A stretch of 39,420 bases of DNA, taken from Desulfofundulus thermobenzoicus (GTDB taxonomy: Bacteria > Bacillota > Desulfotomaculia > Desulfotomaculales > Desulfovirgulaceae). The stretch lies in assembly GCF_009428905.1 (NCBI RefSeq), contig NZ_WHYR01000031.1, positions 1 through 39,420 on the forward strand, written 5' to 3'. The translations under genes were made by a program, and so were the position numbers. The notes beneath the pieces were generated by a model, which did not search any database, was not told the origin of the DNA, and saw only the letters and a list, made by a program, of their open reading frames with translations. Below are positions 16,660 to 24,772 of the stretch, piece by piece. Position 1 is the first letter of the stretch. The number at the start of each line of letters is the position of its first letter.

Positions 16660-17187
16660 TTACTCCCGGGGCGGGGTGGCCAGGCGCGGGATGATCTCGT
16701 AAAGGTAGCTGCCGCCGTGTTTCATTTGCACATAAATATTGTCCTGATCCAGATGGACGGATACGCCGACCTGTGCCTTTGCCGTTTCGTTCTCCAGGGA
16801 ACGGATCATTTCCCGGTAGTTTCCCCGGACCTGCGCCTCATAGAGGGCAAACTGGCTGTTATAAAACGCCCTTTGTAATTCCTCGTCCCGCCTGTCCTTT
16901 ATTTTTAAAATAAAAGGACGTTTACCCAGGACATCCTGGATGGATTTGCGCAAACGGCGGTAGGCCGCCCCCAAATCCGGCACTTCCCTTAGCCGGGCTT
17001 CAATTACCAGTACCGCACCATTCTTCTCCAGGGTGTAGGACTCCACCGCCTCATCGGCCTTTAATACCCGGTCCAGTGGTTGGGAAAAACTGTACTTGTT
17101 GTATAGCCACTGGGCGCCAAAGAGGATTAACAGGCCGGCCAAAAGTGCCGCCAATACCACGGGAATGCGCCAACCATGCCACTGCAT
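16660..17187 (-). CDS. Membrane-anchored protein of unknown function downstream of pgsA
   Basis: This 175-residue protein starts with one hydrophobic helix (IPVVLAALLAGLLILFGAQWLY) that should act as an uncleaved signal anchor, leaving about 145 residues outside the cell membrane. The soluble part alternates beta-like strands and helices (GAVLVIEARLREVPDLGAAY, YRRLRKSIQDVLGKRPFILK) and ends in VHLDQDNIYVQMKHGGSYLYEIIPR. No known family is recognised. It follows pgsA by 26 bases, in the rimO-pgsA operon, which would place its work at the envelope. Confidence 0.75.
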   Translation of the reverse strand: MQWHGWRIPVVLAALLAGLLILFGAQWLYNKYSFSQPLDRVLKADEAVESYTLEKNGAVLVIEARLREVPDLGAAYRRLRKSIQDVLGKRPFILKIKDRRDEELQRAFYNSQFALYEAQVRGNYREMIRSLENETAKAQVGVSVHLDQDNIYVQMKHGGSYLYEIIPRLATPPRE

Positions 17188-17213
17188 ACCTTCTGTCCTT
17201 TCCGGTCGCGGAT

Positions 17214-17759
17214 TTAAATGCCGCCCTTTTTGAGCACCGTCCAGCCACGGTTAAAATAATCCAGGCCGGACCAGAGGGTAAAGACAACGGCCAGCCCCAT
17301 GGCCAGGTTACCCAGGGTAATCCGGGAAGCGTCAAAGGGGAATTCCTGTAAAAAGAGGGCCGCAATGGCCACAATCTGGGTGACCGTTTTCAGTTTGCCC
17401 AAAATACTGGCCGCTATCACCGTACCCTCGGCGGCCATAATTGAACGCAGGCCGGTGACGGCAAATTCCCGGCCGATAATAATCATGGCCACCCAGCCCG
17501 GGAGACGGTGCATTTCCACCAGGGAGATCAAAGCCGCCGAAATCAACAGCTTGTCCGCCAGGGGATCCATCAACTTCCCCAGGCGGGTGATCTGGTGGTG
17601 CTTGCGGGCAATATAACCATCCAGGCCATCGGTACTGGCGGCTAAAATAAATACCGCCGCCGCTATATAATCCCCGTAGGGCACCCGCAGGGAAACCACT
17701 GTCAAAAAGATAGGGATTAAAAATATCCTGGCCATGGTTAAGCGGTTGGGCAAATTCAT
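17214..17759 (-). CDS. pgsA: CDP-diacylglycerol-glycerol-3-phosphate 3-phosphatidyltransferase
   Basis: This integral membrane enzyme makes phosphatidylglycerol phosphate, the first committed step to anionic phospholipids. The N-terminus MNLPNRLTMARIFLIPIF and the CDP-alcohol phosphotransferase motif D-G-x2-A-R-x8-G-x3-D-x3-D are clear in DGYIARKHHQITRLGKLMDP followed by LAD. Several hydrophobic helices follow. Length is 181 residues. Its ATG overlaps the rimO TGA (ATGA), so the two are translationally coupled. Confidence 0.95.
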   Translation of the reverse strand: MNLPNRLTMARIFLIPIFLTVVSLRVPYGDYIAAAVFILAASTDGLDGYIARKHHQITRLGKLMDPLADKLLISAALISLVEMHRLPGWVAMIIIGREFAVTGLRSIMAAEGTVIAASILGKLKTVTQIVAIAALFLQEFPFDASRITLGNLAMGLAVVFTLWSGLDYFNRGWTVLKKGGI

Positions 17760-19081
17760 GCCAGTTCCCCCATCAGATCGTACTCGCCGGCACGGCTGAT
17801 ACGCACCTGAACGAAATCCCCCGGAGCAATTATATTGTCCCCGGCCGTAAAGAATACCTTACCGTCCACTTCCGGCGCGTCGGCTTCCCGGCGGCCAAAG
17901 TACAAATGGTCCTTTTGCCCTTCAACCAGCACGGTTACCTGCCGTCCCACCAGGGAACGGTTATGCTCCAGGGAGATTTGCTGCTGCAAAAGCATGACCT
18001 GCCGGTATCGTTCCTCCTTCACTTCTTCCGGCACCTGGCGGGGCATGGTGGCGGCGGGGGTACCCTCTTCCGGGCAGAATTTGAATACCCCCGCCCTTTC
18101 AAAACGCACGGCAGCTACAAAATCAAGCAACTGCCGGAAATCCTCTTCCGTTTCCCCGGGAAACCCTACCATAAAGGTGGTGCGCAGGGTTAAACCCGGT
18201 ATGGCCCGGCGCAAACCATCGATCAGCTGGCCAAACCTCTCCCCGTTGCCGCTCCGCCCCATCCGGGCCAGCACCGGCCGGCTGACATGCTGCAGGGGCA
18301 AATCGATATACCGGCATACCTTTTCTTCCGCAGCCAAAACGTCCACCAGCTCACCGGTAAAACCGTCGGGGTGACCATATAACAGGCGTATCCAGTGAAT
18401 ACCGGATATGCCGGCCAGGGAACGTAACAGGGAAGCCAGGCGACGCTCCCGGTACAGGTCCAGCCCGTACCAGGTGGTGTCCTGGGCCACCAGGACCACT
18501 TCCTTTACCCCCCGGGCGGCCAGCTGGACCACTTCCTCTCGGATGGATTCCATGGGACGGCTGCGGTAAGGCCCCCGGATGGCTGGAATGGCGCAATAGG
18601 CGCACCGGTTGCTGCAGCCCTCGGCTATTTTCACATAGGCGGTGTGGCCGGGCGTGGCCAGTAGCCGGGGCAAAGGGGAATCGCAGGCATAACCCGGCTC
18701 TCCCACCGCCATCACCCGCTGGCCCGCCAGGGCACGCATCACCACATCCACCACCCGGGGTACCGCCCCGGTGCCCATCAACCCGTCCAACTCCGGCATT
18801 TCCGCCAGCAACTCCCGGGCATAGCGCTGGGCCAGGCAACCGGCGGCCAGGAGTACCCGGCAGCACCCGTTTTTTTTGTACCGGGCCATTTCCAGGATTT
18901 GATTGATGGATTCCTCCTTGGCCGGGGTAATAAATCCACAGGTGTTGACGATCAGAATATGGGCCTCCTCCGGCCGGTTGGTTATCCGGAAACCGGCCCT
19001 GTCCAGCTGCCCCAGCATTATCTCCGCATCCACCAGGTTTTTGGCGCAACCGAGGCTGATCATACCAACGGTAAAGGACAT
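17756..19081 (-). CDS. rimO: Ribosomal protein uS12 methylthiotransferase RimO
   Basis: This radical SAM enzyme adds a methylthio group to an aspartate of ribosomal protein uS12. The N-terminal UPF0004 domain has GMISLGCAKNLVDAE, NTCGFITPAKEESI and LAAGCLAQRYA (three cluster cysteines). The radical SAM motif is CSNRCAYCAIP. A C-terminal TRAM domain follows (VTVLVEGQKDHLYFGRRE). Length is 441 residues. A near-consensus sigma-A promoter lies 40-70 bases upstream, and pgsA is coupled downstream. Confidence 0.97.
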   Translation of the reverse strand: MSFTVGMISLGCAKNLVDAEIMLGQLDRAGFRITNRPEEAHILIVNTCGFITPAKEESINQILEMARYKKNGCCRVLLAAGCLAQRYARELLAEMPELDGLMGTGAVPRVVDVVMRALAGQRVMAVGEPGYACDSPLPRLLATPGHTAYVKIAEGCSNRCAYCAIPAIRGPYRSRPMESIREEVVQLAARGVKEVVLVAQDTTWYGLDLYRERRLASLLRSLAGISGIHWIRLLYGHPDGFTGELVDVLAAEEKVCRYIDLPLQHVSRPVLARMGRSGNGERFGQLIDGLRRAIPGLTLRTTFMVGFPGETEEDFRQLLDFVAAVRFERAGVFKFCPEEGTPAATMPRQVPEEVKEERYRQVMLLQQQISLEHNRSLVGRQVTVLVEGQKDHLYFGRREADAPEVDGKVFFTAGDNIIAPGDFVQVRISRAGEYDLMGELA

Positions 19082-19119
19082 TTTTCTCCGCTTTCCTTTC
19101 TATGAACAGGCACAGGTCC

Positions 19120-19149
19120 AGTATACCGGACTGATCCGTTTCCTGTCAA
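19120..19149 (-). promoter_or_regulatory. Sigma-A promoter of rimO-pgsA
   Basis: TTGACA (19144-19149), 18 bases, TATACT (19120-19125), giving a leader of roughly 30 bases before rimO. Confidence 0.75.
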
Positions 19150-19166
19150 AAATCCCATAAGAAAAG

Positions 19167-19186
19167 GGCGGCCGCGTAAGGCCGCC
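19167..19186 (-). terminator. Intrinsic terminator after the zinc-ribbon gene
   Basis: On the minus strand GGCGGCC-TTACGC-GGCCGCC is followed by CTTTTC. It separates the rodZ unit from the rimO promoter. Confidence 0.8.
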
Positions 19187-19204
19187 GGGTATAAAGAAAA
19201 GAAC

Positions 19205-19528
19205 TTATTCACCCAGCAGGTTGACCATTCCTTCATGGATATGGGCGTTGATCTGGGCCAGCACCCTTTTCAACGAGTCAAAATCCGTTATTGTACAGCC
19301 TTCGCCCCAGCGGGTAATCAGGTACTGGACAAAGGCCAGGTATCCCTTTACCGAGGCCACCCGGAATAAATCCCGGCAGGTGTTGTTGGAGGGTTGACCC
19401 GGACAATCCGCACCGGAATGATGGGTAATGGCGAAGTTGCTCAACTCCCGCCCTTCCCGCCGCCAGGAAAGAATTCCTTCATAAATGTTCACCTCCCGGC
19501 CGCAGGAATCGCATATAAAGGATCCCAT
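19205..19528 (-). CDS. Small zinc-ribbon protein of unknown function
   Basis: This 107-residue protein starts MGSFICDSCGREVNIYEG, a CxxC pair at residues 6-9. Later it has THHSGADCPGQPSNNTCRDLF, which could complete a metal site with histidine and cysteine ligands. The rest (VKGYLAFVQYLITRWGEG, DFDSLKRVLAQINAHIHEGM) is helical. I do not recognise the family. The gene is 33 bases after rodZ and before a terminator, so it is probably co-transcribed with rodZ. Confidence 0.75.
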   Translation of the reverse strand: MGSFICDSCGREVNIYEGILSWRREGRELSNFAITHHSGADCPGQPSNNTCRDLFRVASVKGYLAFVQYLITRWGEGCTITDFDSLKRVLAQINAHIHEGMVNLLGE

Positions 19529-19560
19529 TTACCAGCCCCCCTCACCGACGGGCACCGTAA

Positions 19561-20355
19561 CTACCCCTGAGTGGTAACGGAAAACTCCCGATTGACTACC
19601 TGTCCCCGACCGCCCAGGACGCCCAAATTCTGGCCATTCACCTGGACATTGACCACGCCGGCATTACCCAGTTTAACCCAGATACGCTGCCTGGCCTGGA
19701 ATGTCCGGGATTGGTTGGCGGCCAGTTCGCCGGTAAACTTATCCTGGCCGTCCACCACCACCCGCATCCAGCATGTTTCATCCGTCACACTGAGCACCAG
19801 ATTTACCCCGGAAGGAGAAGGGGTGGAAGGAGCAGAGGATACTTCTCCCCCGATTCCCGCGGCGGCATCCGGCTGACCCTGCCCACCCGTGGCCGGCTCC
19901 CGGGAAACGGTGGCCGGATCTCCGGACACCTGGGCCGGAGGAGAACCACCGGGATTTCCGCCGGGCTCTGAACCACGGATGATCCCGGCCACCCGCCCGG
20001 CCCCCCAAATCAGTATGAAAGCCAGGGCCAGTCCCGCCAGCCCGTAGGCGATACGGCGGTAAGAACCACCGGGCCGGTGGTCCTTCTCCTGAACTGGAGG
20101 TGTCTCCGGAACGGTGGCTGCCTCCGGGGGGAAGGCATCCTCCAGCCGGGCCAGCAGTGCCCGTTCATCCAGTTCCAGGAACCGGGCGTAATTGCGCAAA
20201 AAGCCGCGCACATAGACCCTTCCGGGTAAAACATCAAAGGCTTCCTTTTCCAGAGCCTCCAGGTATTTGCGGCGAATTTTGGTTTCCTCTTCAACCTGCT
20301 CCAGAGTTAGCCCCCGGGCTTCCCGGGCATCCCGGAGAATTTTCCCTATGTCCAC
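19561..20355 (-). CDS. rodZ: RodZ-family cytoskeletal HTH membrane protein (YmfM-like)
   Basis: This protein links MreB filaments to the membrane in rod-shape control. The N-terminal HTH_25 domain (IGKILRDAREARGLTLEQVE, YLEALEKEAFDVLPGRVYVRGFLRNYARFL) is followed by a basic linker. One transmembrane helix (AYGLAGLALAFILIWGAG) and a Gly/Pro/Ser-rich linker come next. The C-terminal DUF4115 domain (VTDETCWMRVVVDGQDKFTGEL, NVQVNGQNLGVLG) completes it. A GTG start has GGGAGGG upstream. It lies in the ftsK-pgsA neighbourhood, as ymfM does in Bacillus. Confidence 0.92.
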   Translation of the reverse strand: MDIGKILRDAREARGLTLEQVEEETKIRRKYLEALEKEAFDVLPGRVYVRGFLRNYARFLELDERALLARLEDAFPPEAATVPETPPVQEKDHRPGGSYRRIAYGLAGLALAFILIWGAGRVAGIIRGSEPGGNPGGSPPAQVSGDPATVSREPATGGQGQPDAAAGIGGEVSSAPSTPSPSGVNLVLSVTDETCWMRVVVDGQDKFTGELAANQSRTFQARQRIWVKLGNAGVVNVQVNGQNLGVLGGRGQVVNREFSVTTQG

Positions 20356-20398
20356 AGGGATTCCCTCCCTTCAAATAGTCGTCACACGTCCATGACAA

Positions 20399-21451
20399 CT
20401 ACCTGTTTTGCCATTCGGGTAAAGAAGTTATCCAATCCCCGATCCGGTCGGCCGCCTTTGGCAAATCGGCGGTGGAAACGCAAAGAGCATACTCCGGACT
20501 GGGACCGTCCGGATATTTGTAAAGAGGGTCATAGTATTTGACCAGAAGATAGGCAAAAACCTGTTCAAACTCTCCACGGGCCAGCATTTCGTTTAATGCA
20601 GACACCCGTTTCGTGCCCAGGTACTTTTGCAGGGAAGCAGTGGCTTGCTGCAGGGCCGGAATATTCCCATTAGGTGCCCGGGTATAATCTTCCCGGATGC
20701 GCCGCACCCGGTTTTCCAGGGAATCGTAAGCCAGCACCCGGTAACCTTCCTCCATGGCTTTGAGGACCACGGGCGGCACCAGCAAGCGCCCCAAACGTCT
20801 GCTTTCACACTCCACCAGAAAAATTCCCTTTCCCTCGGCCGCCATCAGCGCTTGTACAATCAGCCCTTCAAACATCTTCTGCCCGGGGGAGGGGGGTAGC
20901 CCGATCTTGCCGTAGACCGATCCCCGGTGCCGGGCCAATCCTTCCAGATCCAGCACCGGAAAACCCCTTCCGGCCAGGGCCGCCAGCAGGCGGGTTTTAC
21001 CCACACCGGTTAAACCGTGGATTACCACGGCCTTTAAGGGCAACCGCTCCACACCCAGATAACGGTTGACAAAACGCCGGTAAGCCTTGTAGCCGCCCAG
21101 GATGCGGTAAACGTTGAACCCCATCACGTCCAGTATGGAAGCAGTAAATTGACTGCGCAACCCTCCCCGCCAGCAAAAAAGAACCACCGGCCGGCCGCCC
21201 GCCCGTTCCGCAAAGGCCCCGATCCAGTGGGACAAACGGGGGGAAACCAGTTCCAGCCCCAGTTTCCGGGCCTCCGCCGGCCCCCGGTGACGATAAACGG
21301 TACCCACCAGCGCCCGCTCCACGTTATCCAGCAGGGGAATATTCACCGCTCCGGGAATGGTGGCTTCCTGGTACTCACCCTCGGAGCGCACATCCACCAG
21401 CAGTACATCCGGCAGACGAAGGGCCTCTTCTATGGTAATATCCCTGATCAT
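20399..21451 (-). CDS. mnmH: tRNA 2-selenouridine(34) synthase (MnmH/SelU)
   Basis: This enzyme replaces sulfur with selenium at the wobble 2-thiouridine of certain tRNAs, through a geranylated intermediate. It has an N-terminal rhodanese domain with the catalytic cysteine in LFCWRGGLRSQFTASILD and a C-terminal P-loop domain with VIHGLTGVGKTRLLAAL. The ending YPDGPSPEYALCVSTADLP is family-like. Length is 350 residues. Its presence implies a selenophosphate supply (SelD) elsewhere in the genome. It is not part of the usual ftsK-rodZ set, so it is a lineage-specific insertion here. Confidence 0.93.
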   Translation of the reverse strand: MIRDITIEEALRLPDVLLVDVRSEGEYQEATIPGAVNIPLLDNVERALVGTVYRHRGPAEARKLGLELVSPRLSHWIGAFAERAGGRPVVLFCWRGGLRSQFTASILDVMGFNVYRILGGYKAYRRFVNRYLGVERLPLKAVVIHGLTGVGKTRLLAALAGRGFPVLDLEGLARHRGSVYGKIGLPPSPGQKMFEGLIVQALMAAEGKGIFLVECESRRLGRLLVPPVVLKAMEEGYRVLAYDSLENRVRRIREDYTRAPNGNIPALQQATASLQKYLGTKRVSALNEMLARGEFEQVFAYLLVKYYDPLYKYPDGPSPEYALCVSTADLPKAADRIGDWITSLPEWQNR

Positions 21452-21487
21452 ACCGTATCCCCAAAAACCCTTACCGGCTGTAAGCCC

Positions 21488-21516
21488 ATAATATTATTCA
21501 TAGCATTTGCCCGCAA
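21488..21516 (-). promoter_or_regulatory. Possible promoter of mnmH
   Basis: TTGCGG (21511-21516), 17 bases, TATTAT (21488-21493). The -35 is weak. It lies about 40 bases before the mnmH start. Confidence 0.35.
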
Positions 21517-21596
21517 ATACATTGTTAATTCTCAACAGCGTCTTATAAAGATTTTTCTACATCCTTCGCCCCGTTTCCTTTCGATATGGGGAAAAT

Positions 21597-23795
21597 TTAA
21601 GTCACCTTTTTTTTGAAGGTTTGTTCATATTGCTCCAGGCTGATGAGCACCGGGCGTGGTTTGCTTCCTTCATACCCTCCCACTATCCCCTTCCTTTCCA
21701 TAATATCAATCAACCTGGCCGCCCGGGCATACCCCACGTGCAGGCGCCTTTGCAAGAGGGAAATGGATGCATGTCCCGTTTTAATAAAAATTTCCACCGC
21801 CCTGGGCAGCAGCTCGTCTTCCGGTTCCTGATGGGTCTCTGCCCGCACTTCTTCCACCAGAAAGCGTTCATCATAACGGGGCCTGGCCTGACCTTTGAGG
21901 AAGGAAACCAGATTTTCCACTTCCCGGTCGGACAGGAAGGCCCCCTGAACGCGCAACGGCTTGGGCGCCCCCACCGGGAAAAAGAGCATATCCCCTTTGC
22001 CCAGAAGCTTTTCAGCCCCGGCCATATCCAGAATGGTGCGGGAGTCGATCTGTGACGAAACGGCAAAGGAAATCCGGGAAGGGATGTTGGCCTTGATTAA
22101 ACCGGTGATCACATCCACCGACGGCCGCTGGGTGGCCACCACCAGGTGGATGCCGGCCGCTCTGGCCATCTGGGCCAGGCGGCAGACGGCATCCTCCACA
22201 TCGGCGGGGGCGATCATCATTAAATCCGCCAGTTCATCAATAATCAGCACGATAAGGGGGAGCGGGCCCTCTTCCGCCGGTGACGGCACCTGATTGCGGA
22301 AAAGATCGTTATAGCGCGTAATATCCCGCACCCCGGCGGAGGCAAAAAGGGAATAGCGGCGTTCCATCTCCTTCACCGCCCAGCGCAGGGAGGTGGCCGC
22401 CTTTTTCGGATCGGTAACCACCGGCGACACCAGGTGTGGAATGCCGTTATAGGTGGCCAGCTCCACCATTTTGGGATCGATAATCAGGAATTTCACTTCC
22501 TCCGGCCGGGCCTTGAAAAGAATGCTGGCAATTATGGTATTTAAACATACGCTTTTACCCGAACCGGTGGCCCCGGCAATGAGCAAATGGGGCATCTGGG
22601 CCAGGTCCGCCAGCACCGGATTACCGGCGATATCCTTACCCAGGGCCACGGTCAGCCGGGAGGCGGCCTGCTGAAACTCCACCGTTTCCAGCAATTCCCT
22701 CAAGAAAACCATGGCAATCTCCCGGTTGGGCACCTCAATTCCCACGGCCGCCTTGCCGGGAATGGGCGCTTCGATGCGCACATCGGGAGCAGCCATGGAC
22801 AGGGCTATATCATCGGCCAGGCCGACAATGCGGCTTACCTTGATTCCGGGGGAGGGCTGAATTTCATACCGGGTAATGGCCGGTCCGCGGGAAACCTGGG
22901 TTACCCTGGCCTTCACCCCGAAACTGTGCAGGGTCTCTTCCAGAACACGCACGTTTTCCGCTATGTCCCTGTTATTTTTATTACCTCTGGCACCGGCCGG
23001 TTTGGCCAGCAGGTACAGGGGAGGCAGCTGATAGGAACCATCGGGATCACCCGCAGGGGACGCTTCCCTGGCCGCACTGGCCGGCACAATGCGCAGCACC
23101 CGGGAACTGCCGCTATCCCCGGGCGGATTTTTTTTCTCTTCCGATAATACCTCCACCGGGGGAGCCTTTTCCGGGAGCGCGTTCCCGGCTCCGCTGTGAT
23201 CAATGATCACCGGCCGGGAAGCGGCTTCGACCGCCGCTTCTTCCACTTCCGTAAAGAAATAGCTGTTAACAAAAGTTCCCAACCGCTGGCAAAAATTCTT
23301 CCCTGTTTCGCCGCAACGGACCATCGCCTGCCGCAAGGAAACATTGCCGCCCATCAACAGCCCCACCGCCGCCATGGTGACCAGGACTATGGCGGTGCCG
23401 GCCGGACCGAAGGAGCGCAGGATAAGAAAATAGCAGATTCCACCCACCAGCCCTCCCCCTTCACCGGCCAGCCCGGCCTGCAGGGCATACTCCGGAGGAA
23501 TCAGCATATGCAGCAGAATCAGGGCCACCACAAAGAGAAGGGCGCCCCCGTAAAAGCGCTGGCCGGCCCGCACCCGTCCTCTGCCCAGCATTAGCCGCAG
23601 GCCGCCCAATATCAACAGGAGAGGGAAAAGATAACGCCCTTCTCCGGCCGCACCGCGCAGTAAGCGCTCCACCAGCCGGCTGACCAGACCCATCTCGGGG
23701 GTGAGCAGGCTCACCAGCCCCAGGATACCCGTGGAAATCAGAATGATACCGCCAATCTCGTGGCGCTGCTGTTCTTTTAGATGCTTGATTTTCAC
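21597..23795 (-). CDS. ftsK: DNA translocase FtsK/SpoIIIE
   Basis: This septum-located dsDNA pump clears chromosome from the division or sporulation septum. About four hydrophobic helices lie in the first 170 residues, followed by a linker. The RecA-like motor domain has Walker [17 protein letters not shown], Walker [15 protein letters not shown], and the signature [22 protein letters not shown]. The C-terminal gamma winged helix that reads polar DNA sequences follows ([22 protein letters not shown]). I chose the GTG at 23795 because GGAGG lies nine bases upstream. This gives 732 residues and the usual basic N-terminus ([10 protein letters not shown]). Confidence 0.95.
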   Translation of the reverse strand: MKIKHLKEQQRHEIGGIILISTGILGLVSLLTPEMGLVSRLVERLLRGAAGEGRYLFPLLLILGGLRLMLGRGRVRAGQRFYGGALLFVVALILLHMLIPPEYALQAGLAGEGGGLVGGICYFLILRSFGPAGTAIVLVTMAAVGLLMGGNVSLRQAMVRCGETGKNFCQRLGTFVNSYFFTEVEEAAVEAASRPVIIDHSGAGNALPEKAPPVEVLSEEKKNPPGDSGSSRVLRIVPASAAREASPAGDPDGSYQLPPLYLLAKPAGARGNKNNRDIAENVRVLEETLHSFGVKARVTQVSRGPAITRYEIQPSPGIKVSRIVGLADDIALSMAAPDVRIEAPIPGKAAVGIEVPNREIAMVFLRELLETVEFQQAASRLTVALGKDIAGNPVLADLAQMPHLLIAGATGSGKSVCLNTIIASILFKARPEEVKFLIIDPKMVELATYNGIPHLVSPVVTDPKKAATSLRWAVKEMERRYSLFASAGVRDITRYNDLFRNQVPSPAEEGPLPLIVLIIDELADLMMIAPADVEDAVCRLAQMARAAGIHLVVATQRPSVDVITGLIKANIPSRISFAVSSQIDSRTILDMAGAEKLLGKGDMLFFPVGAPKPLRVQGAFLSDREVENLVSFLKGQARPRYDERFLVEEVRAETHQEPEDELLPRAVEIFIKTGHASISLLQRRLHVGYARAARLIDIMERKGIVGGYEGSKPRPVLISLEQYEQTFKKKVT

Positions 23796-23900
23796 GACCA
23801 CCAGCCTCCAGGAGAATGGGTTGCCCGGCATGGAAGGCGGGGGGTTTGTGGTCGCCCCCGAACCGCCCCAAAGATTGCCCACAAAAGATGTCCGTAAATA

Positions 23901-23909
23901 ATTATACCA
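23901..23909 (-). promoter_or_regulatory. Extended -10 promoter of ftsK
   Basis: TGGTATAAT on the minus strand (TATAAT at 23901-23906), about 105 bases before the ftsK start. The -35 is poor. It is the same TGG-TATAAT form as for the FtsH-like gene. Confidence 0.55.
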
Positions 23910-23966
23910 CAAATACTGGCAGACTCCTGCAAGATAACTATATTTTGCCATGAAACAAAAAAGAAC

Positions 23967-24002
23967 CCCCGAGGGACCGGCAATGCAGAAACCGCCTCAG
24001 GG
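23967..24002 (-). terminator. Intrinsic terminator after the TPR gene
   Basis: On the minus strand CCCTGAGG...CCTCGGGG, with an inner CGG/CCG pairing, is followed by GTTCTTTTTTG. It separates the TPR protein gene from ftsK. Confidence 0.75.
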
Positions 24003-24038
24003 ACTATTATCAGGGGACCATTCCTTCGCCAACCTGTT

Positions 24039-24539
24039 TTACGCCACCTCAGCCAGCAGCAGATGGGGCAACTCCCATTGCGGCCTGGCGGCAATAATTA
24101 ACCTGAGCCAGGTGACCGCTTCGGTAATCTTATCCTGACGCACCAGCACGTAAGCCAGATTATAGGCCATCTCCAGGTCATGGGGGCGCAGGGAAAGTAT
24201 TTCATGATAAAGCTTTTCCGCCCGGTGCCATTCCCGCTCCAGGGTCAACAGTACGGCGTGGGCCACTTTACCGGAAATGCTCCCCGGTGAAATCAGGTAA
24301 ATATTGCGGTAAATAAGCTTCACTTTGGAAATATCCTCCGCCCTGGCGGCATTTCTGGCACAAATGCTGTAGATAAAAACCATGATGTCACTGATGTAAA
24401 AAATAACATAGAGGGCCGCCAGCAACAGTCCCAGCACCACCAGAGCACTCTCCCTGGGAAGTCCTGCTACGCACACATACAACACCGCCAGGAAACAAAG
24501 CACCACGAACGCCCCGTCTTTTACCCGCCACAGGCGCAT
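24039..24539 (-). CDS. Membrane protein with TPR-like repeats
   Basis: This 166-residue protein has two N-terminal transmembrane helices (AFVVLCFLAVLYVCVAGL, ALVVLGLLLAALYVIFYISD). A helical cytoplasmic part follows with tetratricopeptide-like pairs (AVLLTLEREWHRAEKLYHEILSL, DLEMAYNLAYVLVRQDKITEAV). The last helices end PHLLLAEVA. GAGGGGGTGGG lies before the ATG. It is probably a membrane-tethered interaction module whose partners are unknown. It lies between the lut terminator and ftsK and has its own terminator. Confidence 0.75.
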   Translation of the reverse strand: MRLWRVKDGAFVVLCFLAVLYVCVAGLPRESALVVLGLLLAALYVIFYISDIMVFIYSICARNAARAEDISKVKLIYRNIYLISPGSISGKVAHAVLLTLEREWHRAEKLYHEILSLRPHDLEMAYNLAYVLVRQDKITEAVTWLRLIIAARPQWELPHLLLAEVA

Positions 24540-24688
24540 ACACCCACCCCCTCTTTAATGGGCATACATCCTTTTTAGTGATAGCATTTATGCCCCAGGG
24601 TTTTCTTTCGCTCCTTGTTTTAAGGCCAAAGGCTGCATTTCCGGACGTAATGGTCATGGAATGGCGGCAATTGCTTTGTGAAAAATAT

Positions 24689-24728
24689 CACGCCCCCTTT
24701 TGATACCATTGTACCAGAAGAGGGCGTG
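24689..24728 (-). terminator. Terminator of the lactate-permease/lut unit
   Basis: On the minus strand CACGCCCTCTT ... AAAGGGGGCGTG forms a long stem with a 17-base loop, followed by ATATTTTTC. It lies just after the iron-sulfur protein gene. Confidence 0.8.
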
Positions 24729-24772
24729 TACTGACAATTACCATCTGGCAAGTTGTTTTAAATCAGGGTTTT

